Shown: positions 37,300-50,929 of the stretch, piece by piece | How the letters are laid out: every line of letters starts with the position of its first letter | Numbering within the stretch: position 1 is the stretch's first letter | Assembly (NCBI RefSeq): GCF_038396675.1 | Contig: NC_088926.1 | Location: 36,396,501-36,460,500 of the forward strand | Source: Hydra vulgaris | Lineage: Eukaryota; Cnidaria; Hydrozoa; Anthoathecata; Hydridae | Length of the DNA: 64,000 bases | Direction: 5' to 3' | Made by a program: the position numbers and the translations under genes | Notes under the pieces: generated by a model | Told to the model about the DNA's origin: nothing | The model's input: the letters and a program-made list of their open reading frames with translations, nothing else | Database searches by the model: none

Positions 37300-38339
37300 C
37301 TTGTGTTTTGTTATGCCAGTGCATTGCTTTGAAGGTGATGAATAATAAAAATTTTAAAGGTACAAATACTCTCATTTTTCCAAGTACCTTTACAATAGTA
37401 TTATAAATATTAAAAAGTAGTTAGTAATTTTTAAAAAATTTATTTGCCTACCCATATTTATACAAAAAATTAGATCAAAAATGTGGACAATTCAAAACAC
37501 AATAATACAAAGCTAATCAAGGAATCACAATAATTTTTTGTAGGTTTACTCTTCAACAAGAAATAATTTATTTGAACTAAAATGAAATTTGGAATCATAA
37601 TAGATTATAAAATGTCATTGAATTATTACAAATGCACTAAAAAAAGAAAAAAACTAAATTGGGAATAACATACTATTAATTTGCAATACATACAGCTAAT
37701 TATTTTAAAACTGCAGTTAAATGAATTTTACACGAGTGCTAAACATACTGTGAAAATTTCAAATAAATTAGATTTTTTTTATGAGATATTTGATTTTTAC
37801 AAGTTACATAACCTTCCAAAAATTAAAAGTTCAAAAAAATGCAAAAGAAACTTGTAATATATAAAAAATCAGTATCATGTTTAAAACCCTTCGGATACAT
37901 TTTTTCATTTTATGCTATTTAGTATTGTTATACATATAATGATGTTTCATTTTGTGTAACATATGTGTAAAAATTGTGTAACATATGTATTTCATATGTA
38001 TAACAGTTGCGTAGCATATGTATTTCATATAACAGTATTGTTATACATATAATGATGTTTCATTTTGATTTTCTTTATCAGAGTATTTCTTTTTTTTTAT
38101 AACTCTGAGAAACTTTCTTCTATTTTTTACTTTTTCACTTGATTTAATCTACACGCGCTTTGCACATAAAATATTTTGTTCATAAGACTTCGAGTGAACA
38201 CCACAATTGCTGAAAGTCCAAATAAAAGTAAAACATTTTTAACACCACCTGTGTCATTCTTATAGTGTAAAATTGCTGAATAAATACTCATTTTAAAAGT
38301 TTGTTTACAAACATATTTTTTGAGCAACCAGACCAAAAA

Positions 38340-39271
38340 CTATATGGCGATTTCAATTTTAGCCATACATCTTATGAGTCTATCGAGGTTAACGGCAGCA
38401 TTGCAACTGTTTCTCACGTGAGTGGTGAGCGTCAAGGCGAAATCAGGTTATAGAAGTGCTTTGATGAATGTCACTTAACTCAGCTTATCACATTCTAACC
38501 TACCGTAGTAGTCGACACGTCGAGCCTACTAGCACACTCGATCTTATTATAACAAATGAGCCAGACCGTGTAATCTTCATTAAACAAGGCAATTCTCTTA
38601 GTGACACTCCAATGGGCTAAGCACACTGCTTCATCGAAGATCAATTTGCGGTTGCATGCCTCAATAACTCGCCTACTTTGCCGCTAAAACCTCAACTCAT
38701 TTGGAGTCGAGCAAACTACGCAGCAATATCAGCACATATTGCAACTGTTAAATGGGAAACAGTACTCACTGGACTAAATGCAAACGATGATTACCAGCTT
38801 CTAGCAAACGTGTACAATGAATAACCTACACATTCCGTCAACTACAACTCCCTTTACAGAAAAACCGGAGCAATGGGTAATACCAGAACTTATTGAGGCG
38901 GTCAAAGCTAAACGCAGCTCTTGGGCCAAGCACATTAATGCAGGTCGAGATACGCACAAATTTCTCAAAATACTGCATCGCACTGCCTTCAAAAAAGTTA
39001 AAAAAATGGTCAAAGCTGGTATGCAGAAGTACGAAGAGCTACTCGTCAGGGATTCCGAAAGCAACCCTAAACGCTTACATGCATATGTAAGAAGCAAGCA
39101 GAGTGTCAGTAACAACATTACATCGCTTGAAACAGTCAATAGCAACATCACAACCGATACTGGCAATATATGCGCATCGTTAAATAACTTTTTTCAATCA
39201 GTCTTTGTTTTAGAGCCCGAAGGTTCAATGCCAGGCTTTAAAAGTTGTGCAGAAGCAGTTTGTTTCATCGA
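38340..39271 (+). mobile_element. CR1-like LINE fragment in right palindrome arm
   Basis: Inverted duplicate of 30,769-31,700: endonuclease end and linker with EQWVIPELIEAVKAKRSSWA at about 38,870. Here the frame stays open to VFVLEPEGSMPGF and stops at 39,278. The RT is missing because the arm ends. One of the three arm differences lies in this frame and closes it in the left copy. Confidence 0.85.
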
Positions 39272-39714
39272 CATTTGACCAAAAACTTTCATTTTGGATT
39301 TTGGGTCTGCCTATGTACATATTTTAATAACAACTCATCATTTGACAGGTCAGTAAACACTAATTTTAAAAGGTTACTAATCCTTATTGGTAAATTTATG
39401 CTTTTTGTACTTTGAAATACTTTGCAATTTTCCGTATTGATATTGACACTAACTAATTTCAGTTGTTGGGCAAAAACTGTGGCGTAACTCTTGATTTTGA
39501 TATCCAGTACAGTGTAGAAAAATAGCACATATTACCTTTTTCATGGCATATGTTATTTGTATAACTTCTTATGGCTAAACTAATAGTTTTGCATACAACT
39601 AATCTAATTCTTAGTCAGTTTATTTTTTCTACCTAATGGAGTTAAGTTACTTTGTAATTTTTGATTAGATCACGTAGCCTCATACCAATTGTTTTTGGTC
39701 AAATGTCGATGAAA
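39263..39714. mobile_element. Small TIR element (MITE-like) at palindrome edge
   Basis: A 24-bp perfect inverted repeat, TTTCATCGACATTTGACCAA AAAC, stands at 39,263-39,286 and inverted at 39,691-39,714. The interior is AT-rich, with no supported gene (a minus frame at 39,289-39,528 has no motifs). No clear target duplication is seen, because one flank is the palindrome arm and the other a Mutator-like fragment. Confidence 0.65.
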
Positions 39715-40250
39715 AAACTTTTTCTCGCAGTTTTATCATAAGCTTTTGCTAACACTAATTTCAGTTTTCTAAATGGAGTTGCTGTCAACCAACGTAAATT
39801 CATACAGCGACTAAAATTTTTCATAGCTTGATATCCTCGACCTATTTCTGTGAAACCAATAATCATTCTTGTGTTTGCTTCAAAGCGTTTCCTACCATGA
39901 ATCTTCCTTTCTTCCAATTTACAACTATGTTTAAAAAACTTTTTTTCATTGAATAGATTTCAAGATGATAGACAAAATCCATGCACGCAAAAAGATTATC
40001 AACAACAGTAACAACACTGTAACAATCTGGAAACTAAACACTTTTAATAATATCCAACAAATTTGAAAAAACAATTAATATAAGATATTCATTATCTACA
40101 GTTTTATATTTTACTGCTTGATTTCCATTCATCAGTGGCATAAATTATCTTGCATTTGCGCAACTTGAAGCCTGAATAATACCTGGATTAATTTGTTGCA
40201 ACTTTTCTGTTGCAATAATATAACAATTTCCAGGCAAAGACCTTTTTTTT
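39715..40250 (-). pseudogene. Mutator-like (MULE) transposase N-terminal fragment
   Basis: Minus-strand pieces in order: MNGNQAVKYKTVDNEYLILI (about 40,110), PDCYSVVTVVDNLFACMDFV (about 40,010), then KRFEANTRMIIGFTEIGRGY, QAMKNFSRCMNL and LVLAKAYDKTARKS (39,870-39,720). The FExNxRxxxxFxEIGxGxxA...FCxxMN pattern is that of the Mutator-like transposase region preceding the catalytic domain. The gene is cut by the small TIR element at 39,263-39,714, with no catalytic domain beyond. It has stops and shifts. Confidence 0.6.
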
Positions 40251-41170
40251 TCGTTTAAATTTTTGTTTTATTAGATGATTGTTTGTTTAGATGTTGCTTC
40301 TTGAAGCATTCATTGTTTATAAATCGCGAAGTAAAATGTAAGGTCGACGCAAGAACGACGGGAGAGCTTTAGGACGGTATTCTCTGCAAATGTTTGTTGT
40401 GGGAAACCTTATTTCGTGTTCTGATTTTTTCCGTCGACTTCAAATTTTTTTTCAAAACATGGTGTCCAGTAGTCAAAAGTTGTGTTGGAAAAAAATAAAT
40501 GTATGTAGTATATGTTTGTTTTTTAGTATAATCTGTATTAAATATTCCTTTAAGCAGCTTTAAATATATAAATTAATATGTTTAAATTATTAGTATTCTA
40601 TTGTTAATTTAAGTTGTTGAAAAATAACGAAAATTCGAACATCGATTTGTACTTAGTCGCTACCAACTATTTTACACCTTTTTTTCGCCGAAAATAACAA
40701 TTATTATTATTTTTAAATTAATGACTTTAAATCCAATGACTTTCAACTATATGAGCGACACCTAACCTAATTTTGTAAAATTATAAAAAACTTGTAATTT
40801 TTTTTTAAATAAATGGATTAAAAAAAAAAAAAAAGGTTGTTGTTGGAAAGTTAAACTTTCCCTAAAGTAAATAATCTTATTGTGAAACCTTTACATGTTA
40901 AGCACGAATTTAAAAAAAGTTAATTTCAAGTTTAAATAATGTAACTTTAATCGAGATCTCATAAAAAAAAGTTCTTATTTGCTTCACTTCTTATAATATT
41001 ATAGCATATAATATTATAACCTGTTTAGTTGTTATGTAACTGTTTCGATATTTTCATGAAAAGCTTTGTAAAAATGATATGTATCATTTTTACAAAGTAT
41101 ATCTTTAATTTGAATAATAATGAAAATATTAATTTTCTACTTTATGTTATTTTTTTTTTGCTCATGATGA
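40251..41170. other. AT-rich DNA without recognisable genes
   Basis: Nothing coding is seen. One hairpin at 41,064-41,097 is listed separately. Confidence 0.55.
41064..41097. repeat. Perfect 16-bp inverted repeat, 2-nt loop
   Basis: CTTTGTAAAAATGATA, TG, exact reverse complement. Confidence 0.95.
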
Positions 41171-41174
41171 ATTA

Positions 41175-41815
41175 TTAATTAGAGAAATATTAGTTATTGA
41201 ACCATACAAGTGTAAACGTGGTTCTTTAAAAAGAGGTGATGCCAGGACTGAAATTTCAGACATTTTAAATTCAATAAAAAATCCTAAATTCAGAGTAAAT
41301 CAACGTACTGTTAGAGATTTTTCAATTAGTTCAATTTGCTGGAAAAATCTTTCATAAAAAAAAAATGTCAGACAAAGAAAAGTTAAATGGCAATAGTCCT
41401 CCTGATCTAACTGGTACTGAAATTGGTATTCAAGAAATAATTGATAAAGCTAATGTTGTTAAAAATGATGATGCTGTAAAGAACAATATTGAAAAAGTTC
41501 AAGCAGAGGAAACATGACGTTGATGTTTGGCAACTTTTGCTGAGACAAGTCTTCGTAATAATGATAACAATTCAAAAAACCAAAAAAAGTACGAGGTAGA
41601 GGCTCAGATACAATATCATTTCTTATGCAACAATCCGTACCCAATGCACAGTTGAAAAAAGATAAATTGAAAATCAAGGTGTCAGCTTTAGAACTTCAAA
41701 GAGAACAAATGGAAAATCGCTCTTTGTTAATGACCCGAAAACAAAGCATTTGTTCTGCTATGATGGAACAGTTGCAGAAACAGATTTTAATGCAGCATCA
41801 AAATCTATCTATAAT
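41175..41815 (+). pseudogene. Myb/SANT-like DNA-binding protein gene of a Harbinger-type element
   Basis: Plus-strand fragments: REILVIEPYKCKRGSLKRGD-like start (41,180-41,240), TEISDILNSIKNPKFRVNQR and TVRDRF (to 41,320), which is a Myb/SANT-like helical domain. Then come an acidic middle with TGTEIGIQEIIDKA, KVRGRGSDTISFLMQQS (about 41,600) and a glutamine/lysine-rich coiled-coil end (KLKIKVSALELQREQMENRS, about 41,655-41,715). Frames change at least twice, so the gene is broken. PIF/Harbinger transposons encode such a second protein beside the transposase. The transposase at 42.3 kb faces it convergently. Confidence 0.6.
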
Positions 41816-41847
41816 ATAATATTTTTATATAAATCTATATATAAATC

Positions 41848-42024
<177 letters not shown>

Positions 42025-42303
42025 CATGTTAGCAATAAAATTATGTTTGTTTCATGTGTTTTTCTTAATTGGCTAAAATTAATTTTGATTTATTTTTGGT
42101 TTAAATTTAAATTAGTATATTATTACATTAATGTTAACAAATGTCACTTCAGGTTGAGATATACAAGTTCATAACTAAAATAGATAATAAAATTTAAAAA
42201 GTTTTTGAATGATATAACATATGATTTTAAGTATGTAAAGAATCTTTTTAGATATACCAAATTAATAGAATAAAAAAATTTTGTATTGAATAATTTATTG
42301 TTT

Positions 42304-43130
42304 TTAAAAATAATTTTCTAAAAAGGTGGATCTAACCCAAAATAAGTTGAAGTTTATACATTTATTAAAGGATGTATACGCATTTCTCAACAATGCCCAC
42401 GTGAAATATATTTTACCAACTGAACTGAGTCCTATTTTCAAGTTCTTTTTATAGTCTAAAAATGAAAAGTAGTTGACTATATCACCAAATACCCATTTCA
42501 CTGATGTTCGAACTTGACTTATTGCTTTATTATAGGCTAACTGATCCGCCGATAACCCTGCAGCATTGTTCTTAAATGATGACTGCAAATGGATTCTTAA
42601 AGGATAAGCAGGATCACCATATGCAAAGTGACTCACCATTTTATGAAAAAAAAAACATGTTCAGCTTGTTTAGCAATCCAGACTCAGCTAGTATTCCGCT
42701 GTCGTGTTTTCTATCTTCGTAGGGTCCATCTAAAAAAGCTATCATTCCATTTGGAGCAACAACTGATTGAAATTTAATAGCATGTACCCTTTTTATGACC
42801 ATTATAGATTATTCTCTGATTTTCTTATGGTTGACAAACTGGGCGAACGGTGCCATTAATAAATCCCAAATAGTTCAGAAATGGTGCTCCTTTGTTAGTA
42901 ACAACTAAATATTGATAGCTGAGCTGGTGCTAACCGAGCTTGATTAAGATCTTTTATTAAATATCCAAAGTTGCCAAATATATGTAACATTATTAAGTTG
43001 TTGACATACATATTTGAGGTAGAGGTCTTGCAAACCGGGGAATCATGTCAGAGTATGGGTAAGAAAAACGTTTAAGAAATATACATAATGCTTCTTTCCC
43101 ATCAATTTCCCATACATCAACTGACAAATA
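42304..43130 (-). pseudogene. PIF/Harbinger transposase (DDE_Tnp_4), broken
   Basis: The minus strand contains VAPNGMIAFLDGPYEDRKHD (about 42,740), a GILAESGLLNKL piece, then YGDPAYPLRIHLQSSF (about 42,610), which holds the D of the GDxxY/P box. YNKAISQVRTSVKWVFGDIV follows (about 42,500), then NYFSFLDYKKNLKIGLSSVG and a C-terminal LRNAYTSF, ending at 42,304. This order is the second half of the Harbinger DDE domain. Earlier parts (to about 43,130) include GLPQICMS and FLNYLGFINGTVRPVCQP in other frames. The C-terminal 111 codons are open, and the rest has shifts. Confidence 0.8.
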
Positions 43131-43511
43131 GCCTGACTCGCAGCAGAGTGCTGCTACACCGACTGAGAGATTGGGATGGGGCAGCAGTATTTTCGTTCAT
43201 TAGTCTTTGTATTTTATTTCTTTTTCTGATAATTCATATTTATGAATTATGAAAAAATCTGAATATTCATAATTAATGTAACAAAAGTACGGTAACAATT
43301 TGTGGCATAAATATGCTATATATATAAGGTAAGTATGGGTATTAAGGCCCACCTAACAGACTTTTGGTCATTTAGGCTTTAAAAATTAAGTTTAAAAAAA
43401 TATTTTTGATTGCTGCTTAAGATTAATCATTCCTTGATGTAAAAATCTTATCTGCATATTGAGGAAATAATAATAACAAAAGTTATTCATGTTTTTGTAA
43501 CATACCTTAAT

Positions 43512-43549
43512 TGGGCCTTATTACCCCCTTATGGGGGTAATAAGGCCCA
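43512..43549. repeat. 17-bp-arm GC-rich hairpin
   Basis: GGGCCTTATTACCCCC, loop TTAT, exact reverse complement. It is made of two inverted copies of the element's own subterminal word. Confidence 0.95.
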
Positions 43550-43750
43550 TGTAAAAAATACAAAAAATAAATAAAAAAAAACCAGAAAAAAGTTTGGAAA
43601 CATTCTTTTAATGCATAGTTTATCTCACATTTATAAAATAATAAGTAATCTTGCATATTTATATACTTTAAAAGAATCAATTTTTTATACAACAGTGAAT
43701 AACAACAGAAAATTAAAAAATTCAATAAAGAAATGTTACAAAGAAAAACA

Positions 43751-44353
43751 TTATTCTTCGCAGAATGGACATACTAATTCTTCCTCATCTTCAGAATCAT
43801 ACCCCATGCACGCCTCGTGGTACCATCCTTTACATTTACAACATTGTCGCATACTTTCTACAGACTTTTGCTGGCATAACAAACAAAACCCATCATTCAC
43901 ATCCACACTTACAGACTTACTTTTCTTTGCACTTGGTTTTCCTTTGCCTTTATTCTTTTTATTAACAGCTTTAGAAGTGGAAGATTGAGAATAATCTTTT
44001 TTCAGGTCTTTAGAAAAATTTGCTTTTCCTTTGCCCTTATTCTTATTATTAACAGCTTTAGAAGTAGAAGATTGAAAATCTTCTTTCGTTAGGGCTTTAG
44101 CAACATAGTTAAAACTTTTTTTGCGACCGACCATAGCCATATTTTTCTTTTTAGCAGGACTCGGCATTAAATCATTAAAACTTGCATTAAGATTAATTTC
44201 AGGTTGATCGACTGAAACTATTGAGGGACTGGGTTGGGTGACTGAAGCTGGTGAAGGATCAGATTCAGTGGGCCGATTTTTAGTGGGCCTTATTACCCGC
44301 TTTGAACCTGTTTCGTTTATCGATAATGTATCCTTTTGTTTCAACACTTGCAT
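43751..44353 (-). CDS. PHD-finger protein, C-terminal part of a pogo-like transposase
   Basis: Uninterrupted 200-codon frame. Residues about 65-90 (PSPAKKKNMAMVGRKKSF) resemble the proline/lysine tail of Tigger-like transposases. Then come two copies of a QSSTSKAVNxKNKGKGK block (about 94-110 and 121-137). A PHD zinc finger closes the protein (about 155-198: CLLCQQK, CCKCKGWYHEAC, LVCPFCEE) with the C4HC3 spacing. There is no helix-turn-helix or catalytic domain. It may be expressed on its own or be a passive remnant. The start at 44,353 is the first methionine and is not otherwise supported. Confidence 0.7.
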   Translation of the reverse strand: MQVLKQKDTLSINETGSKRVIRPTKNRPTESDPSPASVTQPSPSIVSVDQPEINLNASFNDLMPSPAKKKNMAMVGRKKSFNYVAKALTKEDFQSSTSKAVNNKNKGKGKANFSKDLKKDYSQSSTSKAVNKKNKGKGKPSAKKSKSVSVDVNDGFCLLCQQKSVESMRQCCKCKGWYHEACMGYDSEDEEELVCPFCEE

Positions 44354-44682
44354 AAATATTACATGATGAGTAATGATAACGAATAAGTACTTAATGCAAA
44401 TAAATGCAATTGAAAAAAATAGAAGCTTTATAAAATATTTTAAAATGTAAAAACACGTATCTTAAAAATTAGACTTAAGCAATTTTTGACGAAACTAACA
44501 AAGTAATCTTGCTTTGTCGAACGCGCGGTAAAGAAATGCTGATTTTTTTTTGCTGCCATTGATAAAACCAGATAACTCTAATATTTTAATGTCGAAAAAA
44601 AGTTTCACAATTTATTTTTTCCCTAAGTTTGGATTAGTGGGCCTTATTACCCGCCGGGCCTTAATACCCATACTTACCTTAC

Positions 44683-44950
<268 letters not shown>

Positions 44951-45519
44951 ATTGAATATAATAAAATAGCATTTAAAACTTGTTTTAATTTCGAGTGTTT
45001 AGTTCATCCAAGGCAGCTAGATTATGAATTTGTATATTATGCATCGGGAATTTGTTAATTGCGCCAATTTGCAACGCTATAGTTATAGTGAAATATTAAT
45101 TATCAAATTATTTTGAAAAAAACAGCGAACATTTAGTAAGTACTAATGTTTTGTTTTGAAAATAGTATATTTACTATACATATGTTTTATAAGAAACTGA
45201 TCAATTTGTTTTAAACGTCATTGCTTGTATAATATATTATTTTACGATAAAAGGACAGAAAATAACTTACTAGTACTTGTACTGATGTAATTATTAGGCT
45301 TTAATTTATTGGTTAGTGGTTAGTAATATAATGCATTAAGTTAATTATCCGGTATCTTTAAATAATTTCAATTTAAGCTTTCAACTATTTTCCGAGATGC
45401 CATCGATCATAAAATATGTTGGTTATGTTGTCATAAAATTTTTAATAATATATTTTATTTGTGAATTCACATTTTACTGCGATAAATTTTTTATTATCTA
45501 AGTTAAATATTTATAGAAT

Positions 45520-47383
45520 ATGGCCAAAAATTTTGAAAGTTGTCAAAGAACAGAAAGGAGGCGAGTGAGAAGGGCAGTGGATGAGTTACTAAAGAGTGTG
45601 AATGAACGTAATGAAGAGCCCGACATTAACAATGACTTAGGTCTGTGTTATGAATCAGCTAATAATATAATGACCAGTGGAGATGTAGAAATACGTTCTT
45701 GCATATTGGATGAAAATGAAATTGATGAAAATTCCAAAAAGATAGATAATAATCTTTCAGATGTATCATTGCAATACGATGTTTCTAATATCATCGCCAG
45801 AGCTGGTGGATCATACTATTATGTTGGAGTAAAAACTGCCTTATTGAGTGCATTATCGCAATTAAATGAATCGACATTATCAGACATTTCTGCACTATCT
45901 TTAAATATAAATGTTGACGGCATTCCACTCTTTCATAGTTCAAATACGCAACTTTGGCCAATACTCGGATATGTAAATGAATTACCTAAAAAACAATTTT
46001 TTATTATTGGACTTTATACAGGCAAGACAAAGCCAACATCAGTAGAGGAATATTTAAATGATTTTATTTTAGAAATGAAGTCTCTGTCGGAAGGTTTAGA
46101 ATACCGTGGAAAACGATATGACATATTTATAAATGCAATAATTTGTGACGCCCCAGCTAGAGCTTTTATTAAATGTATAAAAGGACATTGCGGTTACAAT
46201 GGCTGTGAACGCTGTATACAAAAAAGGGGTCCATTTGAAATATAGAATGACGTTTCCCGATACAAATTCAACACTACGTACTGATGCGGACTTTATCATG
46301 CAAAAAGATGAAGATCACCATATCGCACTTTCACCGTTAACTGAATTGCCAGTAGGACTTGTTACACAATGTCCTCTTGATTACATGCACCTTGTATGCT
46401 TGGGAATAGTTAAGCGGATCATATCTTTATGGATCAAGGGCGATTTAAAAAATAGATTGTCTGCTAACACAGTTAATAAAATATCTGAAAAACTTACAAC
46501 ACTTAAAAAATATTTTCCTAAAGAGTTTGCGAGACGTCCAAGATCACTGTATGAGTACCAACAATGGAAGGCAACAGAGTTGCGCCAATTTTTATTATAT
46601 ACTGGACCTACTATTTTATTTAAGTTGGTTTCTGATAATGTTTATCGTAATTTCTTACTGTTAAGCGTGTCTATGATATTTTTACTTAATCCAAAGTTGT
46701 GTAATAAGTTTTGTGATTATGTTGAAAACCTGCTCATAACTTTTGTGAAAAACTTTGAAATTATATATGGGTCGCATGAACTTGTATATAATGTACATTC
46801 AATTATTCATGTAGTAAATGACTGTAGGAAGTATGGCAGTTTGGATAATGTGGCAGCATTTCCTTTTGAAAATTATTTAGGGCAATTGAAAAAACTGGTT
46901 AGACGCCCACAAAATCCTATTAGCCAAATACTTCGTCGATGTGCTGAAAAAGAAAGATGTTGTAAAATTGAAGAAAACAAGGAAATTTGTAAACATTTAC
47001 ATCAGCACTACTTAGGTCCATTGCCTGAAAATCTTCCACGAAATATTTACGAACAGTATGGCCAATATAAAGGAGCGAGTTTGTTTATTACGGTTTCACC
47101 TGGAAATAATTGTTTTAAAATTCATGAAGACATTGTTCTTGTGCGAAATATATTAAAGTCATCAAATTATGATACAGTAATTGTATATGAAAACTTTTTG
47201 AAAGCTGTCCCCTTTTTTACATATCCTTTGTCGTCATCAAGTTTAGGAATTTATAAAGTGAGAAGATTATCAAAGAAACTAAGTTATATATCTATAAAGG
47301 ATTTGAACCAAAAACATATTTTATTGCCTTTGAAGATGGCAATATTGCAGTACCATTGTTGCACAGCAATTAATAGTTTTTAA
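45520..47383 (+). pseudogene. Tnp2-like (CACTA/EnSpm-type) transposase, one frameshift
   Basis: The start at 45,520 opens with RTERRRVRRAVDELL. Around residue 95 is ARAGGSYYYVGVKTALLSAL, then the catalytic-fold segments LNINVDGIPLFHSSNTQLWP, KPTSVEEYLNDFILEMKSL, INAIICDAPARAFIKCIKGH and CGYNGCERC. These follow the order of the Tnp2 transposase domain of CACTA elements: DGxPLFxSS, then a VxEYLxxFxxE helix, D-PAR, GxxGCxxC. The frame shifts at the CAAAAAAGGGG run (46,219-46,229). It resumes with LRTDADF, LDYMHLVCLGIVKRIISLW, EFARRPRSLYEYQQWKATEL, RQFLLYTGP, YNVHSIIHVVNDCRKYGSLD and FPFENYLGQLKKLVRRPQNP, and stops at 47,383. Combined length is about 615 codons. One homopolymer shift is the only break seen, so it is recent, or a sequence error. 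Confidence 0.75.
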
Positions 47384-48737
47384 TATTAAGACAATTTTTA
47401 TTAATTAATAAACTTTGCAACAACATAATTGGTACAGCTGTGTGAATTGAACTAAACTTTTTTAGTAGGAAATGTTTGCAGTTGTTGAAATCATAACTTA
47501 AGGAACAGTAGACATCATTCCAGTAGAATGGTTTACTCCTGCAGAAGAAGATGAGTGTTTCTGGCCCGACACTGAGGCAAAACATAAGGTTTCGAAGTTA
47601 GTGCAGACCAGTGCTAATCCCAATAAGAATTGGAATAAGTACAAAATTAGAACACTTGGAAAAGCATGTTTACATAACTGAATGTAGTAATATTGTATAT
47701 ATAGTTTATTAATGAAATGTGTAATACAGAAAAATTTTTCGAAGTGATACAAATTTTTTGTACTTATTTATAAATTGCAGTTAAATTAATTATATAATAA
47801 TATAAATATAAAATTTTATAGAAATGAAACGCATGCATGGTATACTTTACAATAATTTTAGTTACGTATCAGAGAGCGGTGGAAAAATGCAAAGTACCTG
47901 AATATTCGTCTGATTTGCAGACAGATCGAGAAGAAGATGGTAAAAGACGTAAAAGGTACATTCCTGCATTCATATTATATAAAAGAAATCTTGTGATGTA
48001 TTTCACATAAAATTTACAATTTAACTAATTGAAGTAATATATTACACAGCAAACAATGGTAAATTCAGAGTCTAAACTAAATTGATTTACTTTTTAAAGT
48101 TTATTTCTTATGTGCTGTATAGTATAATACCTACAAACGTGTTACTACCATAGGCCAGTGGTAAAGGTTAATGTAATTATATATTGCAATTCGCATGGTA
48201 TCGAGACAGTCGGCATGTTTCAAGTGTCGTATAAATTATATATTAGAGCTATTATAAAATAACTTTCAAGGTAAAAGGTTTGTTAACCGAATTAGTAAAA
48301 CTATAGCAGAATTGATTTGATCACTAAACTAGCTTTGCATCAAGTTTCTGTACCGTCTCATTTTTTCACAAACACTTTGTACTTTTTAGAAAAATTATTG
48401 CACCGGCAGATGATACTAACAGTGATAGTGATACAAGTTCAAAAATGACATCAAAAAAACAGAAGAAATGTCATAAATTATCTGACCGGCAAACTGAATT
48501 TTTACCTCCAGAACCCCCCACTGAATTTAGTAAGAAAATATCTGCTGCTGAATTATCCGTGCAGCCACACCAAACCTCACACGGTCAGTTTTGTTAATTA
48601 AATTTCTCATAACAAGAGTGTACATAAATTCTGCATTGTTGAAGTTACAGAATATTAATTAATATATTGATGTAACATTTTACCTTGGCATAATTTGTAA
48701 TTTTGAATTGCTGATCCAGACATTTATAATTTAATTA

Positions 48738-48857
<120 letters not shown>

Positions 48858-49217
48858 TATTGAATATGCAAAAAAGATGTAATATGCTAACGAAAACAAG
48901 ATAATGGCTTTTTTAACGACTACTTTTTAATTCAAAGTCATCCAAAAGGTAATATTTTTAACCAAACTTTGAAATGATTATTATCGATCTGGTCTGGTGA
49001 TGACACTAAAAGAAATAATTATTTCTTTGTTAAATTACATTACATTAATCTAACACTTAAATAGTTTTACTTCACTGAAATTTTAAATTTTCTAGACTAC
49101 CTCTTTAAGCGTGTTACCATTTATGAAATTATTGTTTACAATTTGATAACAGCCGTTATATGCATTAGTTAATTAGTTATATTGTTAGTGAAAGTTAGTA
49201 TATTCTTTAGGAAGTAA

Positions 49218-50678
<1,461 letters not shown>

Positions 50679-50929
50679 ACTTGGGTTGGGATTTAAAACA
50701 ATAACAATGTAAGTCTACAAAATTTTTGAAACATAAAATTAATATAATGACTTACTGTGTCTGCTCTGCATACAATTTAATTTCTTAATGTTAATATTTC
50801 ATTAAAAAAAAATTTTTAATGCATTTGCAGTAGCCTAAGCCTACTAAAATTTAAATTTTTTGAATTTATAACAATGAAAGTACACAATGCTGCCATCTAT
50901 AGTAAAAGTTCTTCTAAATTCGAAATTCT

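Larger units (their letters stand above)
35235..39271 (-). repeat. Right arm of 8.5-kb palindrome
   Basis: Inverted copy of 30,769-34,805. The outer edge falls in a LINE at TCATCGA (39,265-39,271), where the sequence switches to the inverted repeat of a small element. The inner edge falls at ATGTC (minus-strand sense) inside a transposase. Confidence 0.97.
43326..44680 (-). mobile_element. Non-autonomous TIR element carrying a PHD protein (pogo-like derivative?)
   Basis: Exact 25-bp inverted ends, AAGGTAAGTATGGGTATTAA GGCCC, stand at 43,326-43,350 and 44,656-44,680. The word GGGCCTTATTACCC recurs at 43,513, inverted at 43,535, at about 44,285 and at 44,638. The only gene is the PHD protein, with no DDE domain. 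By analogy with the element at 19-20.6 kb, this looks like a pogo-like transposon that lost its catalytic part. Flanks are TA-rich, so a TA target duplication cannot be proven. Confidence 0.7.

Noticed and set aside
45001-45519. Left terminal repeat of the Tnp2-like element (CAGCTAG at 45,014)
   Set aside because: Only seven bases resemble the end at 26,624 and no subterminal repeats accompany it.
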